Below, one piece after another: positions 10,301-22,479 of a stretch of DNA of 64,000 nt. Within the stretch, counting starts at the first letter, position 1. Each line of letters begins with the position of its first letter. Source of the stretch: Adiantum capillus-veneris (taxonomy: Eukaryota > Streptophyta > Polypodiopsida > Polypodiales > Pteridaceae); contig CM043950.1 in the NCBI GenBank assembly GCA_014529385.2, forward strand, positions 79,046,343 through 79,110,342. Direction: 5' to 3'. Made by a program: the position numbers and the translations under genes. The notes beneath the pieces were generated by a model. It saw only the letters and a list, made by a program, of their open reading frames with translations. It searched no databases and was not told where the DNA came from.

Positions 10301-11216
10301 GTAAAGGTCCCACTATTTCAAGGCAAAGAAGAACTAGAGGAAATTTTCTATTTCTTCGAGCAATACGAGGCTCCTAAGCACATGAGTGGCAATGAACGGA
10401 GATGGCTAGCTAGGAAGGCTACCAGGTACTACATAGTGAATGAAGATTTGTACTGTAGAGGAAAGGATGCATTGTTTAGAAAAGTGCCTTCTACCAAAGA
10501 GATCAAGAGGATTCTAAGTATTTGTCAGAAGGGAGTGTGTGGTGGACATTTTGCTCAAGAAATCACTAGTAGGAAGATTCTCCAAACATGTTTTGTTTGG
10601 CCAAGTCTATACCGAGATGTGCAATACTGGTGCTGCACTTGTGAGGTCTTTCAAAAGGCTGGTCCTAGGAGTTTAGCCTATGAAAAGAAGAGTCCTATCT
10701 CGGCTTATGGCCCATTGAAAAATGGGGTATTGATGCAATTGGACCATTACCATGCACGCAATCCGGAAAGGAGTATTTCCTCATGGGGGTAGACTACATG
10801 ACTAGATGCGCAGAGACACACTCTACTAGGAGGACCATTGCCAAATATGTGGGTGACTTCATCTTTGAGTGCATTTGTTGTAGGTTTGGTAGCCTTTGGA
10901 GATCCTATCTTATAGAGGACCTGGTTTTCGAGCAGATCTAGTAAGGGAGTTAATGGAAAAATTGAAGATAAAGCGTAGGTACTCTACTCCTTATTATCCT
11001 CAATGTAATGGGCTAGTTGAGAAGGTGAATGGCCTTATTTGTAAAATTATCACTGAGCAAGTGCATATGCACCCAAAGGCATGGGACAAACACTTTGATG
11101 CAGCACTTTGGGCTTACAGGACATCTTTCAATACCTCTTTGGGCTACACCCCTTTTCACCTAGTGTATGGGAAAGAGGTTGTTCTACCCATAGAGGTAGA
11201 GTTGGCAAGTCTATGA
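10301..11216 (+). pseudogene. Integrase relic (zinc-binding and catalytic core)
   Basis: The H2C2 region is GVCGGHFAQEITSRKIL, then WCCTCEVFQKAG, where the last CxxC Cys is replaced. The core has WGIDAIG in a shifted frame, VDYMTRCAE, then a segment where the usual SDRGPGF reads SYRGPGF (frame 10896-11216), and CNGLVEKVNGL. The middle Asp of the D-D-E triad is therefore Tyr. A frameshift at about 10727 and another near 10890 split the frame. Integrase inserts the DNA copy into the host genome; this copy is inactive. Confidence 0.8.
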
Positions 11217-11648
11217 GTTTTAAAAGCCTACTATCAGAATGACCAAAAGAAGAAGGTGGAGCAATGAATCATCGACTTGGAGCGGCTAGAACTAGAATCT
11301 AGAGAATCGGTAATTCAACATTATGCTACACAGGCAGAGAAGCGACGAAAAACGTTCAATAGCCAGTTGATAAAGAAAGGTATCAAAGAGGGATCTCTTG
11401 TGCTGTGGTATGACAACTGATTCGACCATAGGAAGGATGGTAAGTTTTTGTTGAAATGGGAGGGGATGTTTGTGGTAGTACAAAAGTTCCTAAATGGAAG
11501 TTATAGGCTACGAGATCTGGATGGAAAGTTGCATCATACCTCGGTAAATGGATGTCAGCTTAAACCATACAATTTCAGATTGGTTGAGGAGTGTGCTGAC
11601 ACTTTTCTATGCACTACTGATAACCTTTTAGATTGGGACACAGGCTAG
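11217..11648 (+). pseudogene. Integrase C-terminal region relic
   Basis: KGIKEGSLVLWYD, then DGKFLLKWEG, FVVVQKFLNGSYRL and HHTSVNGCQLKPY match the GPF/Y-like end of gypsy integrases (KVLPKWEGPFxV, NGxxLK) and align with 31480-31640 of the right-hand element. Stops near 11217 and 11420 interrupt it. The last frame runs 11448-11648. Confidence 0.75.
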
Positions 11649-11672
11649 AGACATGAATGTCTCCAAGCCATC

Positions 11673-11680
11673 AGGGGAGA
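11673..11680 (+). other. Polypurine tract of the Tat-like element
   Basis: AGGGGAGA lies a few bases before the TGATGCATGC that opens the LTR. It aligns with the AAAAGGGGAGGGCTAA tract at 31761-31776 in the sister element. Confidence 0.65.
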
Positions 11681-11686
11681 GCTATA

Positions 11687-13338
11687 TGATGCATGCTTTT
11701 CACGACCCCCCCAGAAGTTGTCACTTGTACATAGCCAAGAGGAAAAAACCAAAAAATAAAAAGTGAAAAATTTTAAAAAAATAATCTTGCATTCTGAAGG
11801 CTTCCAGCTCCATGCGTGATGCTAGTGCGGACAAAAAATCATAGCTAGTTGAGAGGATACGCTCGGGGGATGTTGCCTAATCATGACTCGATTTTTTTGC
11901 ATGCATGAGTTTCACATGGGAATGAGTTCCATACATTGGTGAACTCCATGGTAAAGGGAATGAGAGTTAATTTTACTTAGGGAAAGAGTGAAGTTTGGAA
12001 GGTCAAGTGGCAGGATCCACCATTCCAAGATTTTCTATTTAGAAATTTCCATGTGTACAGATAAGATGCTTGGTGATCATGGGCCCTTGAGGTATCCTGA
12101 AGTGTCAATCTCATGTGGTGCATAATGGAAGGCTCCAAAGCAAGGTGCATGTGATGTGGGCCACCTTCCCCTTTGGCTCATAAGGAAAACAAGAAAAACA
12201 AGCCTCTTTTAATCATTTTTTCCAATAGTTTTCTAAAAATATGGATCCCATATCATAAGTAGACTGCCCCTAGGACCCCGTCCATGCCCCCCCTTCCCAC
12301 CTACCCTCAAAATTTGGATGGAGCCATTTTGGTGGAAAAACACCTATTTTGGGCCTTTTTCCTATCACCTAGTCTTCACTTATCTTACCCTATTCACGTT
12401 CTTGCTCACACACACTTAGTTTTTCACAAAAATACCTCCACTCTTCATTCCTAATCAGTTCTCCCAAGCTTCCATGGCTGCACTTCATCACCTTCCCCTT
12501 TCTTGTAAGGATGTGCACTAGTTGACTACACACATGCACTAGTTAACTACACACACAATCACACAAGTATGAATTCCTATCTTTCATCACAAATAACACT
12601 TCAACCCAATCAAATAAACCATAAAAATAAAAAAAATCCATCTCTTCACCTCCCACTCTCACTCATTCTCATATATATACATCTATCTCTTTACTATGCC
12701 TCATTGATCCCTTCCCTCTACCAACAATGGTGAGATGAGAACTCAATATATTCAAAGGCTCAAGGGTAAATAAAATTTCTGCAAGTGGATGATGAAGAAG
12801 CACCATTACATGTGGAAAGGAGAAGCTTCTAGGAGAAGCATCTACAAGGACAAGTTGGTGGCTCCCAAGGCATCTCAGTTTTCCCCCCTGCTTTAGCCTT
12901 GTAAATTGTAATTATCCCTAAAAAATAATGCAAGAAAATCTATATAGAGAACCCCAATCTCGGACAAAGGGGGCTCTCCACATCGTATATTTCCTTCACT
13001 AAGTACTTGAGTGCAACACTAGGACACCACTAGTGTATTGGGAGGCGGGGTTTTATGTATGTCTTGTCATTAGCAAGTTATATTTGTGTGTGAGCTTTGC
13101 TACTTGCAAACCTTCCCTTTGATGGAGTTGTGATGCTTGCCCTTATTCCACTCCACATTGAAGTTTTCATAATGTTTAGTCTCTTTGCTTGTGAGTACGT
13201 GTGTAAAACATGAATGAGTATGTCGCAGATTGTGGAGGCTTGAGACTATAGTGAAGCATTGCATTGTATTGTCATTGCTCCTTCTTCCCTTCATTCTCTC
13301 CACTCTCCAACACATTTCCATTACCTTATCTTCTTATT

Positions 13339-13378
<40 letters not shown>

Positions 13379-13750
13379 CCTCATGAATCACATACGCACA
13401 CAATTTTTATTGCCATTGCAGCCATTTGATAGAGTTGGTCAAGAGATGTCTTGAATAGGCACCCCTTCAAGCCTCTCACAACACAATAGTGGTTTCCTCA
13501 TACCATCATCCTTCCATTTGGATTTCTTTCGCGTGCGCATTCTCACTTGGGTGTTAGAAGTTAACTTGATGAGGCTGGAACATGAGTACGTATCCCAATG
13601 CCGTTGTGCATGTGTAATATGTGTTGATTCTCACTTTGCGTCCTAGCTGCACTTTTTGCTAGGTGGTGCCCCAAATTTGTTTTTGACCTCGCTTGATGAG
13701 GTCCGTGTGAATCATCTTGGTGTAGAGTCCACCAAGTTTTTTTGCACGCC
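11687..13750 (+). mobile_element. 3' LTR of the interrupted Tat-like element (right end approximate)
   Basis: It begins TGATGCATGCTTTTCACGA, comparable to TGATGGGGGCTTTTCACAA of the sister LTR at 24457. It contains a TATATATA box at about 12671, a TC run (13342-13376), and near 13645-13675 the phrase GCGTCCTAGC...GCTAGGTGGTGCCCC, which also lies near the end of the sister LTRs. I could not fix the terminal CA. Length is roughly 2.0-2.1 kb, longer than the sister LTR. Confidence 0.6.
13342..13376. repeat. (TC)n microsatellite
   Basis: Pure CT/TC dinucleotide tract inside the LTR. The sister LTRs carry TC tracts at the comparable place (25682-25718, about 33098-33118). Confidence 0.95.
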
Positions 13751-14691
13751 TCAATAGCCATTCCAAATTCTTTGGGTGCCATTTTTTCGAATGGCCTCTA
13801 CGTGCCATTCTCCAAAAGTCACTTTTTAGGGATTTTCTTCCTTTCCAAGTGTCCAAACAAGGCATGCATATAATCATGTTTTAGGTTTTTGGGTGTCCCA
13901 AGCACAATGGAGGTGTCAAAAGCTTCAAGTTCTATCGCTATATGCTCGTTTTACACGAAATAGTGACCATTTTTAATGATTGGTGTAAATGTTGATTCAC
14001 TTTTCAGAGTGTCTAGTTATGTTTTGAGACATACACATTAAGTGTGAGTGTATTTTAAGAAAACTTTTGGAGATAGAAATAGAATTTATTACAAGGATCT
14101 CCAATTGACCTCCAAAATCTCCTAATTCCATAGCCTTAAGAAAATATGTATGTGATGGAAATGTTAGCACTCACCAAGCATTGGTCTAGTTTTATGCAAG
14201 CTCCATGATAGCATCATCACAGACAACATCACTATGGAATTTTCATTCCATGCATTGCATAAGCTCCATTCTTGTCCCTCTCCCCTCCAATATACATAAT
14301 TCTTGATCCGCTTGATGGTGTGTTTGTATAAGGTTGTTTGTGTGTGTTTTGTTGTGCCTCTTACTGGTTGTGAAAAAAAATCTCTTATGTCCTAGTTTGC
14401 ATCCATATATAGGTGGTGTCCCTTTTCTTGTTTGGGTTTGGCTATGGATTTGTTTTTTTTTTTGTACTTATGGTTGCCCTAGCCCCAATTGAGTAGCACA
14501 AGATCTTTAAAGAGTTTTTAGAGGTCGCTTCTCTTGTCACCCACCCCGAGCCACCACATATGTTGCCTCAAACAACTACAAAACCATCTTCTTCTTTGAA
14601 TGATGGAACCATACCCACAATTACATTCTTGAGCTTATCTCCTTGTGATGTACACTATTTTCTCATGGAGCTACAATCTCATCTTCTATTA
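13751..14691. other. Intergenic stretch, no gene seen
   Basis: No recognisable domain or repeat boundary. A 65-codon frame at 14560-14757 runs into the following direct repeat and shows no known motif. The sequence is A/T-rich with T runs at about 14450. Confidence 0.5.
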
Positions 14692-16268
14692 TACAAGATA
14701 GGGTTTTTAGGGCACCAACAAGGAGTCTCATTAACTATACACTTTATGACCTCATAAAGTGTTCAAATTTGAGTATCACACCTACTAGAGGGCTTAGCTA
14801 AAAAATAGTCTTATTTCCAAAAATTGGAGAGCATCTTGCTTGTTTTTGGAATAGATAATAAAAAAACAATAATTGCCATCTCTTTGGAGGTCCTCACAGT
14901 AGGATAATTAAGGCTTCTGATTTAAATTAGTAACTTTAAATAATCATGTAATCCTTAATTTTCAACTTATGCAGTTTTAGTCATCATGCAAAAATTTGAA
15001 TGCATACCAAAGAAGCAATTATTATCCCTTGGCTTGGATAGTAGCTTATCCCTTAGCTCCCAAAAGTGATACAATAGAAAAACCTTTCAAAATTGGCTTT
15101 GTATCAAAGTCAAACTTTAGCTCAATATACAATAGAGCACTTTCACATGTATAAATGGTGCATATTTTCTTTGGGCATCCATGTGTTCAATTGTGCAAAT
15201 AATATCCAATGGGCCAATCATGATACCCAAACACACGCATAAGTTTTGATTGTAAGAAGACATCGGATCTCAAAGCTTACCAAATAGTAACCATAAGAAC
15301 CAATACAATCGATAAATTTGAAATATAGTGTTAAGCAAGTAGTCTTGTAAAGCCCCTTGAGTTCTATTGAACAAATGAGTGCTATCAAGGAAATAAACAA
15401 CAAAATCTGAAATGACTAAGAGAGAAGAATGGATAAAAAATAAAATGTTGTGACAAAAGTGATGTGTTGATAGATGAACAAGATCGACACCCTCCTAGGA
15501 ACCACTCTTCATAAAGCCATCAATTTTTTACTCCCATTATTTATTTGAGAAAATATTTGTAGATATGAAAAAATATGCCTTGAGATTAGTAATTGCTGAG
15601 ACCTTCTTTTGTAAGTCTGAGTTATAAAATGACTAATTATGATATTTGAGCCTTGTAAAGTAATAATGAGAGTGGCTACTCTCGAGCATCTTGTAACCGT
15701 TTTTTCTTGAGCTCTGGTAATCCAAATTTGTCTTCGACAATTGCATTGTGTTTGCTTGTCTTGTGATTTTTAAGTTAAGTGTAATCATTCTCCATTATTC
15801 TGTGGTTCACGATATCTTGTGTGCCATCGAAACCTACTTTTTGGAGTGCATAAATTATTGTTTTTTTAAGTTCACCCATAGAAGAGTGTTCCAAGACCCT
15901 AGAAAACCTTTCTAGATATTTCTATTGCATTTTTTGGGACCTTGATTAGGATGGATCATGATTTTGATTCCCTGTCAAATTGCACCTAGACTTGGTAGGA
16001 TAGCGCTTCTATACCTCTTAGACCTTCTCCTAGAGTTTTGTTTCATGAAAAATTTGTTTGAGTGCCAAAAAGGTGAGACAATAGAGAGTGGTGAGACAAT
16101 ACATAGGTAGATTGCTTGAGTATAGAGTGATAAATTTGCAAGTGCTTAGATAGCTTTGTTTTGTAGGTTCACTTCTTGAAGCTGGCACCCTCAAAGAGTC
16201 TTGGTACAATCTGAGTCGCTTCCTTGCGTATAAACATTATGTTAGTGTCAGTAGATAATTGTGTTGCA
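14692..16268 (+). repeat. Long direct repeat, left copy (probable 5' LTR)
   Basis: It is collinear with 20789-22471: AGATAGGGTTTTTAGGGCA near the start, the CTACTAGAGGGCTTAGCTAA phrase, the phrase around CCTTGTAAAGTAATAATGAG, and CATTATGTTAGTGTCAG at the end. Compared with the right copy it lacks about 100 bases (right-copy 21758-21860). A hairpin TGACCCCTTCGAGGGGTCA (16284-16302) lies just after it. Confidence 0.85.
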
Positions 16269-18780
16269 GATCTCTGATTGCAATGACCCCTTCGAGGGGT
16301 CACTTACTAGTTATGTGACTATCCGATAAGTGCAACAAATGAGGTTATTCAATTTTGTTTTCTCATATATTCACATACAAAAGGATACTATTAAATAAAA
16401 TCGAGAAAAAAAATTATAGATTGAATAGGAAAGGGGCTTATTTTAATCGTCAAAATTCACAATTAAGGAGTTTTTTAAATAGTCCTTAAACACAAGTGAC
16501 ATACACAATCTATACATAGTGACTGCTTCAAGGATGACCAACTAGCATTGGTGTTGTAATTGGAGATAATGATCCATAGGTGGTGAATAACCTAGTCGTA
16601 GTCATAGTCTTCTTGTCTTTAGATTTTGATATCTGCTCCATTTACACTTTAGCAGTCAAACAACTAGACATGGGGTTTGATGCTCCGTAGAGGCTAGAAG
16701 TTAGGGACTTGCTATATATACTCTTGGGAGGCATAGGTAGTTGTGAGTGAGTTACAAAATGAATTTTCATAATGCATTTTTTTAAATGCTTTGAACGTAC
16801 TATTCCATCATCCATTTCACCTTCAAATTTGCATCTCAAGATTTGCTTGTAGATTTTCACCCTTGGGGGGTTCACTATGTGTAAAACTACCATATCACGT
16901 TCATTCAAGACATGTTTGTAGAACCCCTTATCTGTGATTTGTTTTTAGGAATATAATGTACCCCTTTCTTTTAAAATCTGTAAGTTTTTTTTCAAATTTG
17001 AAATAATAATGCCCTTATATATATATATTTTTATAAGCTTTAAATACCCTTTTGTTGAACTCATGTGATAGGTTACATTTTTATTAGGTGACCTCCCCGG
17101 GTTTGCACCATTTGTTTTTTTTTGTTTCTTTATTCATGTCAGCACCTAGGAGAAGGATAAGTAGCAATTACAACCATCAAATTTGGCTAGAAGGTTCACA
17201 AAAAAAACTACAAAGAACGGTATTTTGATAAGTGAGATCATAAGTTTGAAATAAGAAAAATTTGATGGTCAAAGCCTGAAAGTTGATCAAAACCCAAAAA
17301 TTAGTGGCAAAAGGGGATAACCAAACCCAGGGGAAGCAATCTCAATAGTGTCATCCAATTTCGTGGAGAAACATGGATCTCGATCCATGACTCCTTGTTT
17401 CTGTTTGAGTAGAAAATGATACCACTGGGTCCAAGGTGGTTCCTAGCCACTAGATATACAAATTTGGAGAAAATTTGACACTAACAGCACCCTCAAAATC
17501 AAGTAATTGAGCAAAAGGCACGAAAACCTTGAAATTTGACCAAAATTTAGGGCTTTTTGACTTTTAGAGATCCAAATCCAAAAGGGGGTAAGATTTGGTC
17601 TCTACAAGAAATTATGCTAACTAAATTTCATAGCAAAATGTTCTCAAACATGGATAACAATCCATGTCTTTTGCAAAGGGAACTATAAGAAAAATTGCAA
17701 AATACTTGACCGTCATCAAAAGACCAATAGCTAGTCAAAAATTGTAGGACAAACTTAAAAATTTATTTTTGATTTGACATGTTTTCTTCCAGATCCAAAA
17801 GTAGGCAAAGTAGAAAAAAAAAAGTGCAAGTAATCATCAAGCTCAATTTGGGGTCCAGATCAGATGGAACATGGATCGTGATCCATGTACCTTTTTTTTT
17901 TTTTTGGATAGAGACCATACAAGCTTTGTAGCACAGACCAATACAAACAAAACATCTAAAAGTAAGGTTGCCAAAAAACTTCAAGAAGTAGGTCAAAAGA
18001 GGGCAAATGCACTTCAAATCCAGAATTTTGTATATAGACATAGGGTTTGACTTTTGGGTGACCTAAATTGATCCAAGTCACATAAATACCATATAGTAAG
18101 GATCAATGGACTAAGGGAATTCTCTATACCAAGTTTCAATGAAATTTGACACAAAGGTACATGGATTGCAATCCATGTTCCTTTGTCACAAATTGAGCTC
18201 AGCTCCTACCATAGCTAGCACTAGTCCCTAGGAGCATAGTATAATAGTATTTTTAAAATTGAATTTGGAGTTGATTTGTATATTTTACAACTAAAATTAG
18301 AATCTTCACCAAAAGTGCGATAAAATTTTATTGGTTTCAGGTTTTGACTAATAGAGGGGCTGTAAACTCATAGCTATCAAGGAATTTTTGGTTTAGATTG
18401 CAAGAGTTAGAGAGTGATTCTCAAAGTGCTTTTAGTTGGAGGATAAAAATGCATCAAAAAAGGTAAAAGGTTAGGCTTTTCCAATGTAAATTCTTGATGT
18501 AATTGTGATGAGTTAGACTATATGAGAGTAGAAACCCTACTGCTAGAGACCAAGCAGTTGTATTTTAACCAAAGAGGGTGTCAATCAAGGACCGTTGCTG
18601 ACCTTACACTCAATATGAGAGGAAAGTCTTTTTGATACTTATTTAGAAATATGATATACCTTATGGCTAACCAATTCAAGAGTGTGAGATTCAAGGAAGA
18701 AACAACCATGGGAGCGGGACCATCCCAACCAACAAAAATCATGAAACGTTCTCATTTGAAATTTCAATTTGAAAATGATT
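16269..18780 (+). other. Leader region of the gag-only element
   Basis: No coding potential is recognised over 2.5 kb. It opens with an 8 bp-stem hairpin (16284-16302) and later holds the second palindrome array (17371-18178). The rest is A/T-rich with poly-A/T runs, for example at 17889-17904. In LTR elements this position is the untranslated leader between LTR and gag. Confidence 0.5.
17371..18178. repeat. Second periodic palindrome array, four copies
   Basis: A 20-base palindrome with arms ACATGGAT/ATCCATGT recurs at about 17371-17390, 17648-17667, 17869-17888 and 18159-18178, with spacings of 277, 221 and 290. The four-base centres read CTCG, AACA, CGTG and TGCA. Two of these are one or two CpG deaminations from CGCG. 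The 18159 copy is a perfect palindrome. Several copies are preceded by a phrase like CCAAGTTTCA or AAATTTCA, also seen in the array at 3340-4214. Confidence 0.8.
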
Positions 18781-18806
18781 AGGGTTCTAGAATCTACAAA
18801 GATGAT

Positions 18807-19298
18807 ATGGATCGCTATTGTGCTAAACTAGAAGAGAGACCTAATGAGTTCAATGACATAGTTCTTGTGTGTTATAGCAGCGATCAATACTTTGATGACG
18901 AGGGAAACATGTATTTTGTTGTGAAAAATCCTTATATTGTGCAAAAGTGGGGATTGATAGGCACAAAGAAAAAGAGTGATATCAAGCCTACAAAAATCCC
19001 GCCAAAGCTAGATATTCCTCATGAAAATCCTAGGTGAGTAAATATGAAAACTCACTCCAACACTGGCAACACACATGTAAGTTTGTACAAATATAAGAAT
19101 GGGGAGCATATGCTCTACTATAAGTGTGACAAACCGGATATTGGGGAATTAATGGAGTCAAAATTCTTATGCGTTTTTATGTATGAGGAAGATAGAGATA
19201 CCCAAGCCATAATTATTTATAAGTATAGAAGATCGTTCTCTCTCGTAAATTGCAAAGATTTTGAGAGATATATGTACTTTGGGGGACCTCATCACTAA
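18807..19298 (+). pseudogene. Unrecognised ORF upstream of gag
   Basis: One frame of 164 codons is broken only by TGA at 19035-19037. The first part reads FNDIVLVCYSSDQYFDDEG; the second is rich in Tyr and Lys (HMLYYKCDKPDIGEL, FLCVFMYEED). I do not recognise a family. It lies between the palindrome-bearing leader and gag, so it may be a captured or accessory ORF or the N-terminal part of a gag polyprotein. Confidence 0.4.
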
Positions 19299-19685
19299 TA
19301 TTATGTCACTCCTAGCTCTCATAGGCCAATTATCTTTGAAACAAGGCTAGAAGTTGCAAGAGTGAGTCTAAAAAGAACTAGAGCGGAAGATTCATTCAGC
19401 TGACCACATCTATATATAATTAGACCAATAGGATCATTGAGTTTGAGGGTTCAAATGACCACGCTTGAGGCAATGAGGTTTTATACACAATTGACGCTAT
19501 GAGGGCTCCAAATCCTTAGATAGATGCTAGAGGTGTAAGACATAATGATAGAGTAACTGACTGAACAACCATGAGAGTATTGATTAGTGGATATGAAGCG
19601 AGAGATGTTGTATTAGGGGAGCCTATAATGATGAGAATGGTAGGAAAAATGCACATAATGCAACCATCTCAAGTGTGTTGCCAAG

Positions 19686-20160
19686 ATGTATAGTAGGTCA
19701 AAGGAACCATATGCACATGTTTCACTCTTAAAGCAATTCTTAAGAGCAAAAAAAATGACAGATTTCCACACACAGTACAAAGAATTTGATTTGACCTTGG
19801 AAGAAACAGCATTGACTTGGTTCAAGCAGCTAAGTTTGAGAGAATTCCTAAACATTGATCAACTCTTACAAGAGTTTACCGAGAGGATTTCTCCAAAAGA
19901 TAAATAAAGAACAATACAATTTCTCAAATGTATGCTTTTAATCAAAGGGAGAACAAGAAGGTGAAGGAAGCTTCGCTTTGATTAAAAAATATATTGAGAG
20001 AGGTCTTATGTGAGAGTTACCACAAGATGAAGGACTATCAACTCTCTTTATAGAGGGATTGAGAAAAAGAACTGTAAAAAATGACTTGTATTTAAAGGCG
20101 TGCACCACATTTGAACAATTCACAAGGGAAGCATTGTATCTAGTTTGACAAGTGCAAGAT
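19686..20160 (+). pseudogene. Gag (retrotransposon gag domain) relic
   Basis: The frame reads DFHTQYKEFDLTLEETALTW, then FKQLSLREFLNIDQLLQEF and ERISPKDK. This is the conserved gag core (W..Q, LTLEETALTWF, F...F). TAA ends it at 19907. A shifted continuation (LSTLFIEGLRKRT, FEQFTREALYL) extends to about 20160. Gag assembles the particle; no zinc knuckle or pol follows, so the element depended on another for enzymes. Confidence 0.7.
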
Positions 20161-20788
20161 GTACGAAGAGATAACAGAGGATACAAACACAACCACTAGT
20201 AGTGACTCTTCAAGTATTAGTGAGTCATATACAAATCTCAGTGCTCCTACTTCAATCACACAAAATGTTGATCAAATAGTCAAGCAAGTGAATTGAAGAA
20301 TGAACGAGGCTTAGAATTCCAACAAGCAACATATGTACCAAGAGCACTGAAGTGGTGTGAAAATGAGAAAAAATACACCAACCACAACACAAATGAGTGT
20401 CTTTAAAACCGGGATTATGTGAGGGAAAGGCACCTTGAGTGGTGTAACAAATGACACCACATCGAAGGTACCAGATAGGACCCAACAATGGAGCACAAGG
20501 AGGAGACAATCCACAAATTGTATTGGGCCAACATCCACCTTTACCTCAAGAAATGGTAGAGCCACTTATGAGTCGGCAAACAATGCCACCAATGGTTTAT
20601 TATGAGGAGCATGTAGAAACTCATATGAGAGAGCCAGAGCATGTGGCATATACCACAAAGGATTGCTTGAATTTGGGCAAGCACAGATGAGGCTATAGAA
20701 CCTTCATATGTGGCTCAAGAAGCAAGAAACCAATATACAATGAACAAAAATATGCTCCTAATCCTCCTTGATCAGGATAGCCAATGGA
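20161..20788 (+). pseudogene. Decayed gag C-terminus and flank
   Basis: Short disrupted frames are rich in Ser, Thr, Gln and Pro, with repeated stops. No RT or integrase motif is seen. A weak frame (20710-20898) crosses into the right direct repeat. Nothing further can be named. Confidence 0.35.
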
Positions 20789-22471
20789 TGCAAGATAGGG
20801 TTTTTAGGGCACTGACAAGGAGTCTCATCAACTATACACTTTATGAACTCATAAAGTGTGCAAATTTGAGTATCACACCTACTAGAGGGCTTAGCTAAAA
20901 AAATAGTCTTATTTCAAGAAATTGGAGAGCATCTTGCTTGTTTTTGGAATAGATAATACAAAAACAACAATTTCCATCTCTTTGGAGGTCTTCATAGCAG
21001 GACAATTAAGGCTTTTGATTTAAATTGGTAATGTTAAATAATCATGTAATCCTAAATTTCCAACTTATCCAATTTTAGTCATCATGCAAAAATTTGAGTG
21101 CATACCAAAGAAGTAATTATTATCCCTTAGCTTGGATAGTAACTTATCTCTTAGCTCCCACAAGTGATGCAATAGAAAAACCTTCCAAAATTGGCTTTGT
21201 ATCCAAGTCAAACTTTAGCTCAATATACAACAGAGCACCTGCACATGTATAAATGGTGCATATTTTCTTTGGGCATCCATGTTTTGAATTGTGCAAATAA
21301 TATCCAATGGGCCAATCATGACCCTCAAACACATGCATAAGTTTTGATTGCAAGAAGACATCGGTCAAATCTCAAAGCTTACCAAATAGTAACCATAAGA
21401 ACCAATACAATAGATAAATTTGAAATATAGTGTAAAGAAAGTAATCTTGTAAAACCCCTTGAGTGCTATTGAACAAATGAGTGCTATGAAGGAAATAAAC
21501 AACACAATCAGCAAATGACTAAGGAAGAAGAATGGATCAAAAATAAAATGTTGTGACAATGCAAAGTGATGTATTGATAGATGAACTAGATAGACACCCT
21601 CCTAGCAACCACACTTTGTAAAGACATCAATTTTTTACTCCCATTATTTATTTGAGAAAATATTTGTAGGTATGGAAAAATCTGTCTTGAGATGAGTGAC
21701 GCTGAGCCCTTCTTTTGTAAGTCTGAGTTATAATGACTAATTATTACATTTGAGCCTTGTAATTCGGATATTACTTAGAAGATCCCTAGGTGGAAAACTC
21801 AATTTTTGAGTTTGAACACACCCTTTGTATCATTACCTAAAGTTTTTGGAGAGTTTGAAGTGTAATAATGAGAATGGCTACTCTCAAGCATCCTTTAATC
21901 GTTTTTCTCGAGCTCTGGTAATCCAAATTTGTCTTCGACAATTGCATTGTGTTACTTGTCTTGTACTTTTTAAGTTAAGTGTAGTCATTCTCTATTATTC
22001 TGTGGTTTAGGATAGCTTGTGTGCCATCTAAACCTACTTTTTGGAGTGCATAAATGATTGTTTTTTAAGTTTCACCCATAGAAGAGTGTTCCAAGACCCT
22101 AGAAAACCTTTCTAGGTATTTCTATTTCATTTTTTGGGACCTTGATCAGGATGAATCATGATTTTGGTACCTTGTCAAATTGCACCTGGACTTGGTAGGA
22201 TAGTGCCTCTAGACCTCTTAGAACTTCTCCTAGAGTTTTGTTGCATTAAAACCTTGTTTGAGTGCCGAAAAGGTGTGACAATAGAGAGCGGTGAGACAAT
22301 ACATAGGTACATTGCTTGAGTATAGCGTGATAAATTTGCAAGTGTGTAAATAGATTTATTTTGCAGGTTCACTCCTTGAAGCTGGCACCCTCAAAGAGTC
22401 TTGGTACCATCCGAGTCGCTTCCTTGCATATTAACATTATGTTAGTGTCAGTATTAGATAATTGTGTTGCA
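20789..22471 (+). repeat. Long direct repeat, right copy (probable 3' LTR)
   Basis: Pairs with 14692-16268. It carries an extra ~100 bases at 21758-21860, or these were lost from the left copy. It begins TGCAAGATAGGG and ends GTGTTGCA. Satellite sequence follows directly. Confidence 0.85.
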
Positions 22472-22479
22472 GATATCAC

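Larger units (their letters stand above)
8854..13750 (+). mobile_element. Tat-like Ty3/gypsy element, 5'-interrupted, internally deleted
   Basis: Domain order is partial gag, C-terminal RT, RNase H, second RNase H, integrase, polypurine tract, LTR. It is homologous throughout to the element at 24457-33250. Its 5' end is interrupted by the coiled-coil element. About 2 kb spanning gag C-terminus, protease and the N-terminal half of RT is missing at about 9150. The right LTR end is approximate. Confidence 0.8.
14692..22471 (+). mobile_element. Non-autonomous LTR retroelement with gag only
   Basis: Two direct repeats of about 1.6 kb (14692-16268 and 20789-22471) enclose 4.5 kb with a gag-like domain and no protease, RT or integrase. 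The repeats would start TGCAA (TACAA in the left copy) and end TTGCA, an LTR-like inverted terminus. I see no matching 5 bp target duplication (TATTA left, GATAT right) and no clear polypurine tract, so the LTR reading is likely but not proven. Confidence 0.6.

Noticed and set aside
16284-16302. Hairpin TGACCCCTTCGAGGGGTCA as a terminator
   Set aside because: Plant nuclear context and position just after a probable 5' LTR make a bacterial-type terminator unlikely; recorded only as a hairpin.
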